A stretch of 34,350 bases of DNA from JBFLVQ01 sp040758525 (GCA_040758525.1 JBFLVQ010000021.1:1-34350); one strand, 5' to 3'. Shown: positions 10,257-19,519, numbered from the stretch's first letter. Made by a program: numbers and translations. The notes: generated from the sequence alone by a model not told the origin.

Positions 10257-12467
10257 TCACAGATTCTCCAAGATAAATTGCGTCATCATCATGCGCAGAT
10301 GCTTAAGACGGTGCGGCTGTACTACACCATGACGCGATTTGGGATAAAGCATTAGATCAAATTGCTTGCCTGCACGTTGCAGGGCATCGATAAACTGCAC
10401 ACTATTTTGCAAGTGCACATTATCGTCCATGGTGCCGTGGATAAGTAGCAGCTTACCGTGCAGATTGGCGGCCGCCTCAACCACAGAACTCTTACGATAG
10501 CCCTCAGGGTTCTGCTGTGGCAGTCCCATGTAGCGTTCTGTATAGATTGAATCATAGTAGCGCCAATCGGTTACTGGTGCGCCAGAGATACCTATCTTAA
10601 AGCTCTTACTATGAGTGAGGGCATAGGCTGTCATATAGCCGCCGTAGCTCCAACCCCACAACCCTATACGACCACCGTCAACATAGGGCTGCTGCTTTAG
10701 CCAACTGAGGCCAGCTTCTATATCACGTAATTCAAATTCACCCAGGTTACGGTAAGAGAGAAAAGCGGCGCTAAGCCCTTTTTGACTGGCCAGTCGGTTA
10801 TCACAGATCCAGACAATATAACCACGCTGAGCCAGCAACTGATGCCACATATAGGTCTGTACTGCTGGTACGCCCCAACGATTACGTACTGCGGGGGCAG
10901 ATGGCCCAGAGTAGTTATAGACCATCACTGGGTACTTCTTAGCAGGATCAAAGTCAGGTGGTTTTATCATTAGTGCTTCCATCATAAAACCATCTTGAGT
11001 TGGCACCTGTAGAAATTCTGGCTTACCTAAACGGTATTGGCCCAATTCGGCAATCTTATTCTCCTCAATAACACGTACCATCGCCCCATCACTCTTGTAG
11101 AGACGTGTTTGTGGTGGTGTTGTGATATTGCTCCAGACATCTACAAAGAGGCTTAGTTGTCGATTGAAATTTGCCTGATGGGTTCCTTCTGCCGCACTAA
11201 CACGGGTAAATCCACTGCCATCAAGTTTCACACGGCAGACATCCTGATTAAGTTGTGAGCGCTCGCTGGCGGAAAAGTAGACCCAGCCATCATCACTCTT
11301 ACCATAGAATGCGCTGACATTCCAATTACCGTTGGTAAGCGCACGGATCAGTTTGCCATCAGCGCCATAGTGGTAGATATGACGATAACCAGATCGCTCG
11401 CTCTCCCATAAGAAAGTGCCATCAGCAAGCCAGTGGGGTAGATCGATCACCTCGACCCAGGCTTTACTCTCTTCGTGTACTAATTGTCGTGTAGCCAGCG
11501 TTTGCCGATCGGCAAGATTTAGATCTAGCCAACTCTGTTCACGATTTTGTACTTCGTAAACAATATGGCGACTATCTGGTGTCCAGCCTACCCTGACAAT
11601 TAGGAACTCCTTCGCTTGATAAGGGCTTAAATCTATCCAGCGTGGTGTTGCTGTTGACACTTTGACCACGCCTAGTCGGACTTTGGGATTGGGATCGCCA
11701 GATTTGGGATAATGGGTGAGTTCTATAACCTGACCAAGCGGGATATCATCGACTACGGTAAACTCCGGCACACCTTTCTCGTCAAGCTGTAGGAAAGCGA
11801 TCTCGGCTGAATCAGGACTCCACCAATAGCTGCGTGTGATACCACGTCCATAGAGTTCTTCCTCATAGACCCAATCTAGCCTTCCATTGAGCAGACCACG
11901 ATGGCCATCAGTAGTGAGGGCCTTCTCTTGGCTGGTAGCAATATCGACCATGTAAATATTGTGATTACGCACAAAGCCAACCATACGCCCATCTGGACTA
12001 AATGTCTCATCGGTCTCAGCCGCTTGTGGGGTATTGGTAAGGCGTGCTGCACGATCTGTGTTCAACTCATAATAGTAGAGATCATTAGCATGATTAATAA
12101 GCACTGCGTTCTGGGCAGCATTTAATTGGAAACCAGGCAGATTGGCCAATTGACGAGCCTCCTGACCGCTCAGACCGGCAATTACTTCGAGCGCGCGTGC
12201 CATACGAGCAGCATCATGGAAGGCCTCGCTACGTCCACTATTTGCCTCTACTTTCACTAATCCTACCGGGCCACGCGCAGAATCATCATTGCGTTGCAGG
12301 TAATGCTGGCCATCAGCTAACCAGAAGAGTTGTGGCTGGCGACCGTTAAAATCAAGCTTCTTTTGGGGATCATAGATATCCTCAAAAGTAAGCAACCGCT
12401 CCTGTGCTTGTGTGACAGGAGCAAAGAACAGCAATAGAGCTATAAATGTTACTATTCGCCTATACAC
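10257..12467 (-). CDS. S9B dipeptidyl peptidase IV-type protease, exported
   Basis: 736 residues with a signal peptide (hydrophobic core about 5-17, ending TQAQE). The N-terminal beta-propeller contains DWVYEEELYGR (198-208); the glutamates at about 203-204 correspond to the Glu pair that binds the substrate N-terminus in DPP IV, which argues for dipeptide release rather than endopeptidase or acylaminoacyl activity. The alpha/beta-hydrolase domain has the nucleophile motif GWSYGG (S607), Asp in TMDDNVH (681/682) and His in KSRHGV (H713), so the triad is complete. Family members cut Xaa-Pro (or Xaa-Ala) dipeptides from peptide N-termini. The start is GTG at 12467, with AGGAGG nine bases upstream. 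It heads the DPP-POT-kinase run: periplasmic or secreted dipeptide production followed by uptake. Confidence 0.93.
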   Translation of the reverse strand: MYRRIVTFIALLLFFAPVTQAQERLLTFEDIYDPQKKLDFNGRQPQLFWLADGQHYLQRNDDSARGPVGLVKVEANSGRSEAFHDAARMARALEVIAGLSGQEARQLANLPGFQLNAAQNAVLINHANDLYYYELNTDRAARLTNTPQAAETDETFSPDGRMVGFVRNHNIYMVDIATSQEKALTTDGHRGLLNGRLDWVYEEELYGRGITRSYWWSPDSAEIAFLQLDEKGVPEFTVVDDIPLGQVIELTHYPKSGDPNPKVRLGVVKVSTATPRWIDLSPYQAKEFLIVRVGWTPDSRHIVYEVQNREQSWLDLNLADRQTLATRQLVHEESKAWVEVIDLPHWLADGTFLWESERSGYRHIYHYGADGKLIRALTNGNWNVSAFYGKSDDGWVYFSASERSQLNQDVCRVKLDGSGFTRVSAAEGTHQANFNRQLSLFVDVWSNITTPPQTRLYKSDGAMVRVIEENKIAELGQYRLGKPEFLQVPTQDGFMMEALMIKPPDFDPAKKYPVMVYNYSGPSAPAVRNRWGVPAVQTYMWHQLLAQRGYIVWICDNRLASQKGLSAAFLSYRNLGEFELRDIEAGLSWLKQQPYVDGGRIGLWGWSYGGYMTAYALTHSKSFKIGISGAPVTDWRYYDSIYTERYMGLPQQNPEGYRKSSVVEAAANLHGKLLLIHGTMDDNVHLQNSVQFIDALQRAGKQFDLMLYPKSRHGVVQPHRLKHLRMMMTQFILENL

Positions 12468-12626
12468 AGAAAACCGCCTCCTGTTTTAAGCTATTTTAAT
12501 AGCCTGCCGGAGTGCCCGGTGGCATTCTACAACTATATTATCGACTTGATTGTTATTTGTCTTCCCTTTGAACAGGTTATTCATTAAATCAGATTTATAG
12601 GCTTGCTGGCAACGACTGAATGAAGA

Positions 12627-13364
12627 CTATCTGGCAAGAATTTCACGGATCGAGCCAGGATCTCTGGAGTAGATAAAAAGTCTACGTGATGCCCTGGCGA
12701 CCTCTATATCGCTGGGTGAGCGATGTGTAAAGGGTTCGCGTGGCACAGCAATCCCCACCGGCAACTCCTCTTTCAACCGCTGTGAAAGGGTTTTAGGGAG
12801 CGGGTTACGTGACGAAGTCGTATCGAGTTTAAGGAAGAGGTAGATATTAGGGATAAAGATGATAGTGTAACCATCAATGAGATCAAGATGAGCCAGCGCT
12901 AAACCAGGTAAGGTTGCCGTCAAAGCGCGATGTACAATATCCGACTCTGCCCATAACAGAATACCATTAGCCTGATCGGTAAGCTGTAGCAGACGGCAAC
13001 GAAATACTGCCCCCTCACTGACCCAAGGATAGCAAGCCAGTTTCGGCCCTAGCACCTGTCCAAATAGATATAAGAGTGGGAAAGGGTATTCGAATAGATC
13101 TGGACAAGCATAGAGCGTTTTGGCTTCCAACAATAACGGTTCGAGAAAATCGACACGATGACGTACTGCCACGGTAGCAAGTATCAGTTTGAGTAGTCGA
13201 TCATCGAGTTGTGTGGGCAGCATACCCTCCTCCAGCCGTTGGATCAGGCTGGGTTCGGACTCGAAGAGTTTGCTGTATTGCACAACCGATAGATCTAGTA
13301 ACTCGCGCGCTTCGCGAAATGCTATTGCCAGTAATTTACGTGTATCACCAATCTGTGCCGTCAT
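12627..13364 (-). CDS. Unrecognised protein with degenerate XRE-type HTH
   Basis: 245 residues, not assigned to a named family. Residues about 15-50 (AREL-LDLSVVQYSKL, then LIQRLEEGMLP) follow the spacing of an XRE/Cro-type helix-turn-helix, with the usual final-helix xxxRLExG pattern, so DNA binding is possible but weak by eye. Residues about 85-195 form a hydrophobic, Cys-poor domain I do not recognise (GILLWAESDIVHRAL, DGYTIIFIPNIYLF). The C-terminal 40 residues are charged. No signal peptide or clear membrane helix. The ATG at 13364 has no SD, while a TATAAT lies only 13 bases before it, suggesting a nearly leaderless transcript. It is the last gene of the kinase/caspase/DUF4384 run, 118 bases after the kinase. 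It could be the cluster's regulator or a downstream target. Confidence 0.65.
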   Translation of the reverse strand: MTAQIGDTRKLLAIAFREARELLDLSVVQYSKLFESEPSLIQRLEEGMLPTQLDDRLLKLILATVAVRHRVDFLEPLLLEAKTLYACPDLFEYPFPLLYLFGQVLGPKLACYPWVSEGAVFRCRLLQLTDQANGILLWAESDIVHRALTATLPGLALAHLDLIDGYTIIFIPNIYLFLKLDTTSSRNPLPKTLSQRLKEELPVGIAVPREPFTHRSPSDIEVARASRRLFIYSRDPGSIREILAR

Positions 13365-13377
13365 CGATTAAAACAGC

Positions 13378-13408
13378 ATTATAGCGCAAGGCGAGGGGCT
13401 TAGGTCAT
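13378..13408 (-). promoter_or_regulatory. Possible promoter giving a near-leaderless mRNA for the HTH-like gene
   Basis: On the minus strand a perfect TATAAT (13383-13378) ends 13 bases before the ATG. A poor -35 match ATGACC (13408-13403) lies 19 bases upstream. Transcription would begin about seven bases before the ATG, which agrees with the absence of an SD. An 8-bp inverted repeat (13386-13393 with 13419-13426) overlaps the spacer and could be the terminator of the preceding kinase gene or an operator. Confidence 0.4.
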
Positions 13409-13482
13409 GTACAAATCGCGCCTTGCCTTGCTGCTCGCCCACAAAGACGGCAGCTTGAGACAGGTGCTTTTCTGTCAAATTC

Positions 13483-15312
13483 TTATTCTTTTGGGATATC
13501 AGTAGCACAGCGAAAACCGATCGCGAAACGTAGTTCATTATTAACCACAGGTGTTGCGAAACCACGGAAAGCAGCATTAAGAACAGATTTAGCTGGCCCA
13601 TTGACATAGCCACCACCGCGTAACACTCGATAGTTTTTACCATAAAACTGATTGCTCTGTTTATTGCCAGGATAAGGCTGGTAGTTGTCCTCAACCCATT
13701 CCCAGACATTGCCAATCATATCGAGTGCCCCATAAGGGCTTACACCAACCAAGAAGCTTCCTGCCGGCGCTGTGTAGATAAAGCTATCCTCGTCTCCGTC
13801 TAGATTAGCAAGATTCATTGCTGGCGTATTGCCCCAAGGCCATAGATAGGATTGCTGACCACGCGCCGCTTTCTCCCATTCTGCTTCACTAGGCAAGCGT
13901 TTGCCTATCCAAGCAGCATAGGCGCGCGCCTCTTCCCACCCTATACCGATCACAGGATGATCAGGATTAGCAAGAAAATAGTTGGTATCCCAGGGAGGGT
14001 TTTCTGGATAAGAGCGACCAGTAGCATCACAGAAGGCGCGATATTGGTGATTCGTTACTTCTGTTCTATCTATATAGAATGCCCTGACATATACCTCATG
14101 TTCAGGATATAGATCTGGGCTACCAGAATCGCTTCCCATACGAAAAGGTCCTGCTGGCACCAAGAGCATATTGGTTGGTGGGTGAAATTTTGGTGGCGCA
14201 GTTGGCGGAGACTGAGAGAGTGGTAGCTCACCTTCATTGTAGATTGCAATTATAATTGCCAGTAGTGTCAGCAATGTTAGCGCTAACACAGCAAAGGTAG
14301 CACGCCTAGGTATGATCTTACTTATCTGAGAAAGTTCGATCTGCTCGGCGGCAGGCGAGAGTTCAGTTGGTTTAGTTGCTAGCGCATTGGTTAGATCTCG
14401 TAGTATTGCTGCTACATCGCAATAACGCCTAGTAAGATCTTTTTCCATCATACGCTCGATAATAATTGCTAGTGGCGCTGGCACTTCAGGACGTATAGTG
14501 TCTACACGGGGTAGGCGAGCCTCAACTGAGCAGTGCCATAATAACCATCCACCCAGACTGTTGTTCCAACAGGGCTGTGCCGCCATCACTGCTAAGAACT
14601 GCTGCTCGCCTAGCAACAATTCATAAGTCATTATTCCTAGCGCATAAATGTCTATACGCTGATCAATGGTGACATCTTGCTCACCACTGTTACAAGCCTC
14701 TGGCGCCATGTATTGCACTGTGCCCATCACGGTTGAGAGATTATCGCCAAGTAGATGGGCAAGCCCAAAATCGCCAATTTTAAGATTGTCATACGCATCA
14801 ATAAGGACATTCTGTGGTTTAAGGTCACGATGTACGATCTTCTCTGCATGAATTGCTTGTAGCCCTGTGAGGATCTGCATAAGAGCACGTTGAGCTTCTT
14901 CTAAAGGCATTGGTCGGTCTTTCCAACGTTGATAGAGTGTGCCGCCCGGTACATATTCGAGCACAAGGAAGTGACGACCAGGCAGACTCATATGCTCATA
15001 GACAGTGACGACATTGGGATGCAAGATACGTGCGGCTGTACGTGCCTCGATCTGAAAACGCTTAAGGAAACGAGGTTGCTGACAAAGATTAGATTGGATC
15101 TCCTTGAGCGCGACCAGACGATCTAAGATCAAATGGCGTGCTTTGTAAACAATCGCCATACCACCATAGCCTAGTTCTTGTAATACTAGATAAGAGCCGA
15201 TCGTCTGGCCTACCAACGGCTGGTTCTCAATCGGTAGACTTGGTTGCGAGACCAATTCGGTAGGCGTGGATCTGAGTGTTTCTTGACCATTCTGCTCTAT
15301 GCTATTAGCCAT
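13483..15312 (-). CDS. Membrane Ser/Thr kinase with extracytoplasmic FGE/SUMF1-like domain
   Basis: 609 residues. Kinase domain about 40-310: glycine loop GYGGMAIV (48-55), K70, HRDLKPQN (161-168, catalytic D163), DFG (181-183), APE region MAPEA (202-206), so likely active. One membrane helix at about 338-358 follows an RR pair, and a proline-rich linker leads to a C-terminal formylglycine-generating-enzyme-like domain (about 380-605: VPAGPFRMGSDSG, EVTNHQYRAFC, RLPSEAEWEKAARG, GNVWEWVEDNY, RVLRGGGY, GFRCA). The pair of active-site cysteines that precedes the final block in true FGE is absent (NAAFRGF in that place), so this domain is probably a binding or sensing module. With the kinase inside, the FGE-like domain should face the periplasm. 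ATG at 15312 with AGGGG seven bases upstream; 36 bases after the caspase gene. Confidence 0.92.
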   Translation of the reverse strand: MANSIEQNGQETLRSTPTELVSQPSLPIENQPLVGQTIGSYLVLQELGYGGMAIVYKARHLILDRLVALKEIQSNLCQQPRFLKRFQIEARTAARILHPNVVTVYEHMSLPGRHFLVLEYVPGGTLYQRWKDRPMPLEEAQRALMQILTGLQAIHAEKIVHRDLKPQNVLIDAYDNLKIGDFGLAHLLGDNLSTVMGTVQYMAPEACNSGEQDVTIDQRIDIYALGIMTYELLLGEQQFLAVMAAQPCWNNSLGGWLLWHCSVEARLPRVDTIRPEVPAPLAIIIERMMEKDLTRRYCDVAAILRDLTNALATKPTELSPAAEQIELSQISKIIPRRATFAVLALTLLTLLAIIIAIYNEGELPLSQSPPTAPPKFHPPTNMLLVPAGPFRMGSDSGSPDLYPEHEVYVRAFYIDRTEVTNHQYRAFCDATGRSYPENPPWDTNYFLANPDHPVIGIGWEEARAYAAWIGKRLPSEAEWEKAARGQQSYLWPWGNTPAMNLANLDGDEDSFIYTAPAGSFLVGVSPYGALDMIGNVWEWVEDNYQPYPGNKQSNQFYGKNYRVLRGGGYVNGPAKSVLNAAFRGFATPVVNNELRFAIGFRCATDIPKE

Positions 15313-15348
15313 TAATGTCCCCTAGCAGAAAATGCTCTACACTTAACA

Positions 15349-17652
15349 TTATTGCTTTGCATGTGCACGTACCTGCTCTTTGAGGCGCTTACGTCGCCGC
15401 TCGATCTGATCACGCTGTGCGTCATACTCAGACTTATTGAGCCGCTCAACATACTTCTCATAGTTATCCAGCGCAGCCTGGAATTTCTGTTGCTTCTCAT
15501 AGCACCAGCTCAAACCACGATAAGGATTGGCCAATTCACGATTGTTCTCTAGCGCCTGTAGATAGCCATTGATCGCACGATCATACTCTTGAGCCTTGCT
15601 ATAAATCTCGGCGCGATAGTAGATCACATGTGCAAGTAACAGTCGATTATTACTTGATTGTGCATACTGATAGGCTTTTTCAATCTGTTCCACAGCTTCA
15701 GATGGTAGCTTTGCGCCAACACTACGATTAAGTTCAGCCTGCTCTAGTAACAATACTCCGAGTAATAGATGTGCTTCGGCAAGATTACTCTGATCCAGGA
15801 AGGTGCGTAATTTAGTACTCATTAAAATCGCCTTCCAAGCATTTGCTCTCTCTTGCTGTTTAGGGAAGTCGTGAAATAGTGTGATCGCCTTGCGTGCCAT
15901 AGTTATTGCAAGGTCACGAGTGCCGCGTGCACGCTGCACATTAGCCAATTGCAAATAGGCGAGTGGATTAGTAGGATCGCGATTGACAGCAGTCTGTAGC
16001 TGCTCTTCTGCCGCATCAAATCTATTCTCCAAATAATAGGAGTAACCAAGCACAAGAGGAGCAAAGCCATCTTCTGGATCTTCATTGACAGCTTGCTTAA
16101 GTAGTGTCTGTGCACCGCCTAGATCACCCTGTTCAAGCAGTACCTCTGCTTTTAACACAAGTGTGCGGGTATTGTTGGGATCAAGTTCCAATGCCTTATC
16201 ATAGGCAGCGAGGGCTTTTTCCAATCGTCTTGCCTTCAATTCAGCACGTCCTATATAGGCATAGACATCAGGAAAACGTGGTTCGAGCGCAACTACTTCA
16301 TTGAAACGCGCAATTGCGGCATCAATTTTAAACTGTTCAAGCAGTCGTACACCTTCTTGAAATTTCTCCTTGGTTTTTGGTGATGGTTCAGCTAATGGCA
16401 ATGGTAGTCGGATCGGCAATGGAGTAGTCTTACCTGGATTGATCGTCACCTCTTTGCGAAAGACACGTGTTCCCTTAGTAGCCTGGACAAGATGAGAGCC
16501 GGCAGGCAGTACCAGTGAAACCGTCTTATCGCTATCAAGCTTGCCACCTTCAATCGGTTTGCCATCAATGGTAACTTCAACCTGATCCTCATCACGTATG
16601 GTTATTGTCAATGTACCATCGATCGCTTCAGTGGTTTTGCTGGTGTCAATTGATGTGGGTTGACCAGTGATCTTGCGTGGTAGTACTGAAACTACTAGAT
16701 CTGGATCATAGCGGTTCTGTCCAAGTGTGGGATGTTGTCGGTTCTCGGTGCGTTCTGCCACTCTCTTCTGTACATAGATCCATAGGTCGCGTATTGTGAT
16801 TACATCAGCCCTGCTACCACGCGCATTGCCTCGTAGCCCTTCGAGCAGGTAATAAGTAAAGACGCCATGCTCTAGTTCTGGGTACTCATAAGACTTCTCT
16901 ACAGAATTGGCAGCCGAGAGATAAACAATACCCTCTTTACTGGCAGCCACCTGCTCACGTAGATAACTACGTACACGTGCTTCATCATTGGAACTGCGAC
17001 CACTCGCAAATTCTAATCCACCACTATGGCAGGCGTCAGAAATAAAGAGACCTTTCCTGGCAGGGAGTTGTTTAAGCGCACGTCCGATCACATCAACACC
17101 CAGACCTGTCTCTGCAATGCGTTGTGGGTGTGTGTCATAAAGGATGAGATAAGGTGTTTGATTTGGTCCACTCTGTTCTGGTGGATATGCGCCATGAGAA
17201 GCAAAGAAGAGAAAAACATAGTCCTGTTCACGCGCTTGCTTGAGGAATTGAAAGAGAGCCGCTTCTACATTGGCTTTAGTCGCATCCTCATTAACAAGTT
17301 TACGTACATGATCTTTCTGAAAGCCACCATTCTCACTAATAAGGAAATCATAGACGGCTTCGGCATCGCGTGTAGCATAACGCAGATTACGTATACGTAC
17401 ATCGCCTATTGATTGATCTCCATACTTGTAATGTGAGATACCAACCACTATAGCCCATAATTCTGGTAGCACTCTTTCGCCATTTGTTGTGCTTGACCCT
17501 ATACTCTCGCCAACACTAACAAAATCACGTGTAGTAGGCTCATGTTGTTTCAATGGTTCTGTCTGTTGCTGTGCCGGTGTGTGTGTAAATGTTAGACCCA
17601 CTAGCAAACAGAATATCAATATATGATCTCTTATACGTGCCAATGATTGCAT
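15349..17652 (-). CDS. Exported caspase-like (C14) protease with PEGA-like domain and TPRs
   Basis: 767 residues from the ATG at 17652, which has GGAGG eight bases upstream; a GTG 15 bases earlier is less well placed. Signal peptide at about 1-27 (hydrophobic ILIFCLLVGLTF, then TPAQQQ). The caspase-like domain spans about 62-325: it starts ELWAIVVGISHY, has the His motif FFASHG (H153) and the Cys motif ISDACHSGG (C208), so the His-Cys dyad is intact. Residues about 345-420 resemble a PEGA-type surface domain (VEVTIDGKPI, LPAGSHLVQA). Residues about 430-760 hold TPR repeats (for example ALAAYDKALELDPNN). Related caspase-TPR proteins are associated with bacterial signalling and cell-death systems; substrate and activator here are unknown. 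It lies between DUF4384 and kinase genes with 23- and 36-base gaps, so co-expression is likely. Confidence 0.92.
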   Translation of the reverse strand: MQSLARIRDHILIFCLLVGLTFTHTPAQQQTEPLKQHEPTTRDFVSVGESIGSSTTNGERVLPELWAIVVGISHYKYGDQSIGDVRIRNLRYATRDAEAVYDFLISENGGFQKDHVRKLVNEDATKANVEAALFQFLKQAREQDYVFLFFASHGAYPPEQSGPNQTPYLILYDTHPQRIAETGLGVDVIGRALKQLPARKGLFISDACHSGGLEFASGRSSNDEARVRSYLREQVAASKEGIVYLSAANSVEKSYEYPELEHGVFTYYLLEGLRGNARGSRADVITIRDLWIYVQKRVAERTENRQHPTLGQNRYDPDLVVSVLPRKITGQPTSIDTSKTTEAIDGTLTITIRDEDQVEVTIDGKPIEGGKLDSDKTVSLVLPAGSHLVQATKGTRVFRKEVTINPGKTTPLPIRLPLPLAEPSPKTKEKFQEGVRLLEQFKIDAAIARFNEVVALEPRFPDVYAYIGRAELKARRLEKALAAYDKALELDPNNTRTLVLKAEVLLEQGDLGGAQTLLKQAVNEDPEDGFAPLVLGYSYYLENRFDAAEEQLQTAVNRDPTNPLAYLQLANVQRARGTRDLAITMARKAITLFHDFPKQQERANAWKAILMSTKLRTFLDQSNLAEAHLLLGVLLLEQAELNRSVGAKLPSEAVEQIEKAYQYAQSSNNRLLLAHVIYYRAEIYSKAQEYDRAINGYLQALENNRELANPYRGLSWCYEKQQKFQAALDNYEKYVERLNKSEYDAQRDQIERRRKRLKEQVRAHAKQ

Positions 17653-17675
17653 AACGGCATCCTCCACATTCTCAG

Positions 17676-18467
17676 CTATTCATGTCGTAGGATTAGTTCA
17701 AAGGCGAGGAATTCGCCGCCCTTTAAACGCCCGTTTGTGCTGGCAATGAAAGTCTTCTCTTCTTCAAGTGAATATTCTGATGTCAATTCACGACTAAATA
17801 GTGAGACAACACCTAATATCTTGACTACTGCGCTGCCTACCGACTTAAGCACACCGACTTTGCTGCGCTTCTTTGGTTCTGTGATAACAGGATCCGTCAT
17901 CTTTGCGCTATCGATCGGTTTTGTATTATTGGGTTGAACTTGTTTGCCTATATTCGTGTTTGCTGGAATGGATGAGTTATAATCAGGCGGTATGGCAAGC
18001 ACTCCATTGTGGTTAGCAATGGCAGCTTCGAATTCTGCTATTTTGGTTGGTGCACTAATAATGTAGAGAGTCTCTGTGCCTGGTTCACCAGCCAATTCAC
18101 CTACTAGGAATTGTTGGTATTCACCTTTATGTAGGCCATGCTCATGTGCAAATGGACCCGGCACCATAATACGTCGCATTCCTGATGTGCCTATATTAAC
18201 AATATAGAGAAAGCCATCAAAATTGCTACGTAAACCGATCTTCACACGATCACCATTGTGAAAGATCATATCCGGCGGCACATTCAACCAGATCTCACTG
18301 TTGGGTCGTTTAAGTAGAATATCGAGTATAAACCCATCACCCTGTTCACGCTGAAAGATGCTACGAGCATTCTCTTGATCATCCTGTAGCTGTCCTTTGA
18401 TAGGCATGACTAACAATGTCAGCATAACAAGGAAAGCGATAAAACCAGTAAAACGATCTCTTCTCAT
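17676..18467 (-). CDS. Exported DUF4384-domain protein (second copy)
   Basis: 263 residues from the ATG at 18467, with AGGTGA five bases upstream; an in-frame GTG nine bases earlier overlaps that SD and is less likely. Signal peptide at about 1-26 (FIAFLVMLTLLVMPIKG). The central part (about 48-145) matches the DUF4384 plan: hydrophobic strand, IWLNVPPDMIFHNGDRVKI, FDGFLYIVNIGTSG, then a final segment on numeric or protein output (TLYIISAPTK). The C-terminal third is a low-complexity, Asn/Pro/Lys-rich tail with a hydrophobic stretch VVKILGVVSLF. DUF4384 is found alone or fused to caspase and kinase domains; its biochemical role is not known. It begins 17 bases after the first DUF4384 gene and ends 23 bases before the caspase ATG. 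Confidence 0.85.
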   Translation of the reverse strand: MRRDRFTGFIAFLVMLTLLVMPIKGQLQDDQENARSIFQREQGDGFILDILLKRPNSEIWLNVPPDMIFHNGDRVKIGLRSNFDGFLYIVNIGTSGMRRIMVPGPFAHEHGLHKGEYQQFLVGELAGEPGTETLYIISAPTKIAEFEAAIANHNGVLAIPPDYNSSIPANTNIGKQVQPNNTKPIDSAKMTDPVITEPKKRSKVGVLKSVGSAVVKILGVVSLFSRELTSEYSLEEEKTFIASTNGRLKGGEFLAFELILRHE

Positions 18468-18484
18468 AAAACTCACCTGGTATA

Positions 18485-19414
18485 TTAATCCTTATGTTTG
18501 AGACGGATTAGATAGACAATCTCTTCATTATCTTTTCGAGAGGTATTGACTATGTAGGTGCCAGCATTGGCAGCGCTAGTCTGTCCTGGTGGTTGTTCGG
18601 CAACCCAGATAAAGTCGCGTGCGCCTGGTTCATCTTGGTGTGTTAATGTTGACTCTATGTCTCGCGGTATTACTCCTGGGGTAATAAACTGTGCTGCTGC
18701 AGAGGCTTTCTCGATGGGATTAAGTTGTAAGGCAGGGATCTCGTCACGGCTACAGATCACAATAATCTGCTCTTCGCCAGCGACATTATCAAACTCAAAA
18801 GCCGGCTGTCCTAGTGGTGGTACAACTATAGGCGTATATGGTTTTACACGCGCATTACCACGCTGATACTTAAAATTTGGAAACAGTAACGACCGTGCAC
18901 CTGTATGAGGATCTACTGTAAGCAGATATAGATATGAATTAATATTTGACTGTAATTTGATACGGAATGCTTCACCAGAACGATAGACACGCTGGGGATC
19001 ATCTATGCGCAATTGCCCACTGCTATCTTCACTAAGAATCTGATATTTAATACCAATATTACGTCTTAAATCAAGCTCAGCAGGAGTAAGTTTCAATGGT
19101 GTTATCGCAGACTCAACCTTTTCTGCTTGGGCTGTTGAATGCTTATGTTGACTGCGCTCCGCATCCGATTGTGGCTGCTCGTTTAATGCGGGTTGCTCTT
19201 CTGGCTGTGTACGCTTTGTCTTGTTACGTATTGTGTTTTTAATTGTCTTGCCTTTAGTTGTACTGATAGCAATACGTTGACGACCCTCTTTCACAGGCGG
19301 CCGCGTCAGTGGTGTGTTGAGCACAACAGTAAAAGGGTTAAACTGTTGTGACAATGCTGTTGATGCCAACACATAGATTACTGCAACAATTGTCGCGATG
19401 ACTTTTTGCCTCAT
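18485..19414 (-). CDS. Exported DUF4384-domain protein (first copy)
   Basis: 309 residues with a signal peptide (VIATIVAVIYVLASTALS, then QQ). Residues about 35-105 are a basic, then Gln/Glu-rich linker. Residues about 122-225 carry the DUF4384 domain (YQILSEDSSGQLRI, VYRSGEAFRIKLQS, SYLYLLTVDPHTGA, LLFPN, EQIIVICSRDEIP). It is only distantly similar to the neighbouring copy, so the pair is either an old duplication or a heterodimer-like partnership. It is the first gene of the run that includes the caspase and the kinase-FGE protein, about 120 bases from the promoter at 19542-19571. A second, C-terminal block (YIVNTSRKDNEEIVYLIRLKHKD) resembles the end of the second copy (FLAFELILRHE), suggesting a shared terminal beta strand. 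Confidence 0.85.
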   Translation of the reverse strand: MRQKVIATIVAVIYVLASTALSQQFNPFTVVLNTPLTRPPVKEGRQRIAISTTKGKTIKNTIRNKTKRTQPEEQPALNEQPQSDAERSQHKHSTAQAEKVESAITPLKLTPAELDLRRNIGIKYQILSEDSSGQLRIDDPQRVYRSGEAFRIKLQSNINSYLYLLTVDPHTGARSLLFPNFKYQRGNARVKPYTPIVVPPLGQPAFEFDNVAGEEQIIVICSRDEIPALQLNPIEKASAAAQFITPGVIPRDIESTLTHQDEPGARDFIWVAEQPPGQTSAANAGTYIVNTSRKDNEEIVYLIRLKHKD

Positions 19415-19469
19415 AAAACACCCGCTCGCTGCGTTTGTCAGTTCAAAATCGAGTCTGATAGGCCTTATT

Positions 19470-19519
19470 TAGGGAGTTTCCCTACCTGGTTAAGATGTTG
19501 CCTCTAATAACTTATTAGA
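19470..19519. promoter_or_regulatory. Two perfect palindromes in the divergent control region
   Basis: TAGGGA-GTT-TCCCTA (19470-19484) and TCTAATAA-C-TTATTAGA (19503-19519) lie between the two divergent promoters. For the DUF4384 operon they would fall within the transcribed leader (about +50 and +24). For the sigma-54 promoter at 19602 they sit about 150 and 117 bases upstream of the predicted start, the usual distance for enhancer-binding-protein sites. Either reading is possible. Confidence 0.45.

Noticed and set aside
13483..14200. Active formylglycine-generating enzyme with a sulfatase partner
   Set aside because: Catalytic cysteines are missing and no sulfatase gene is in the window.
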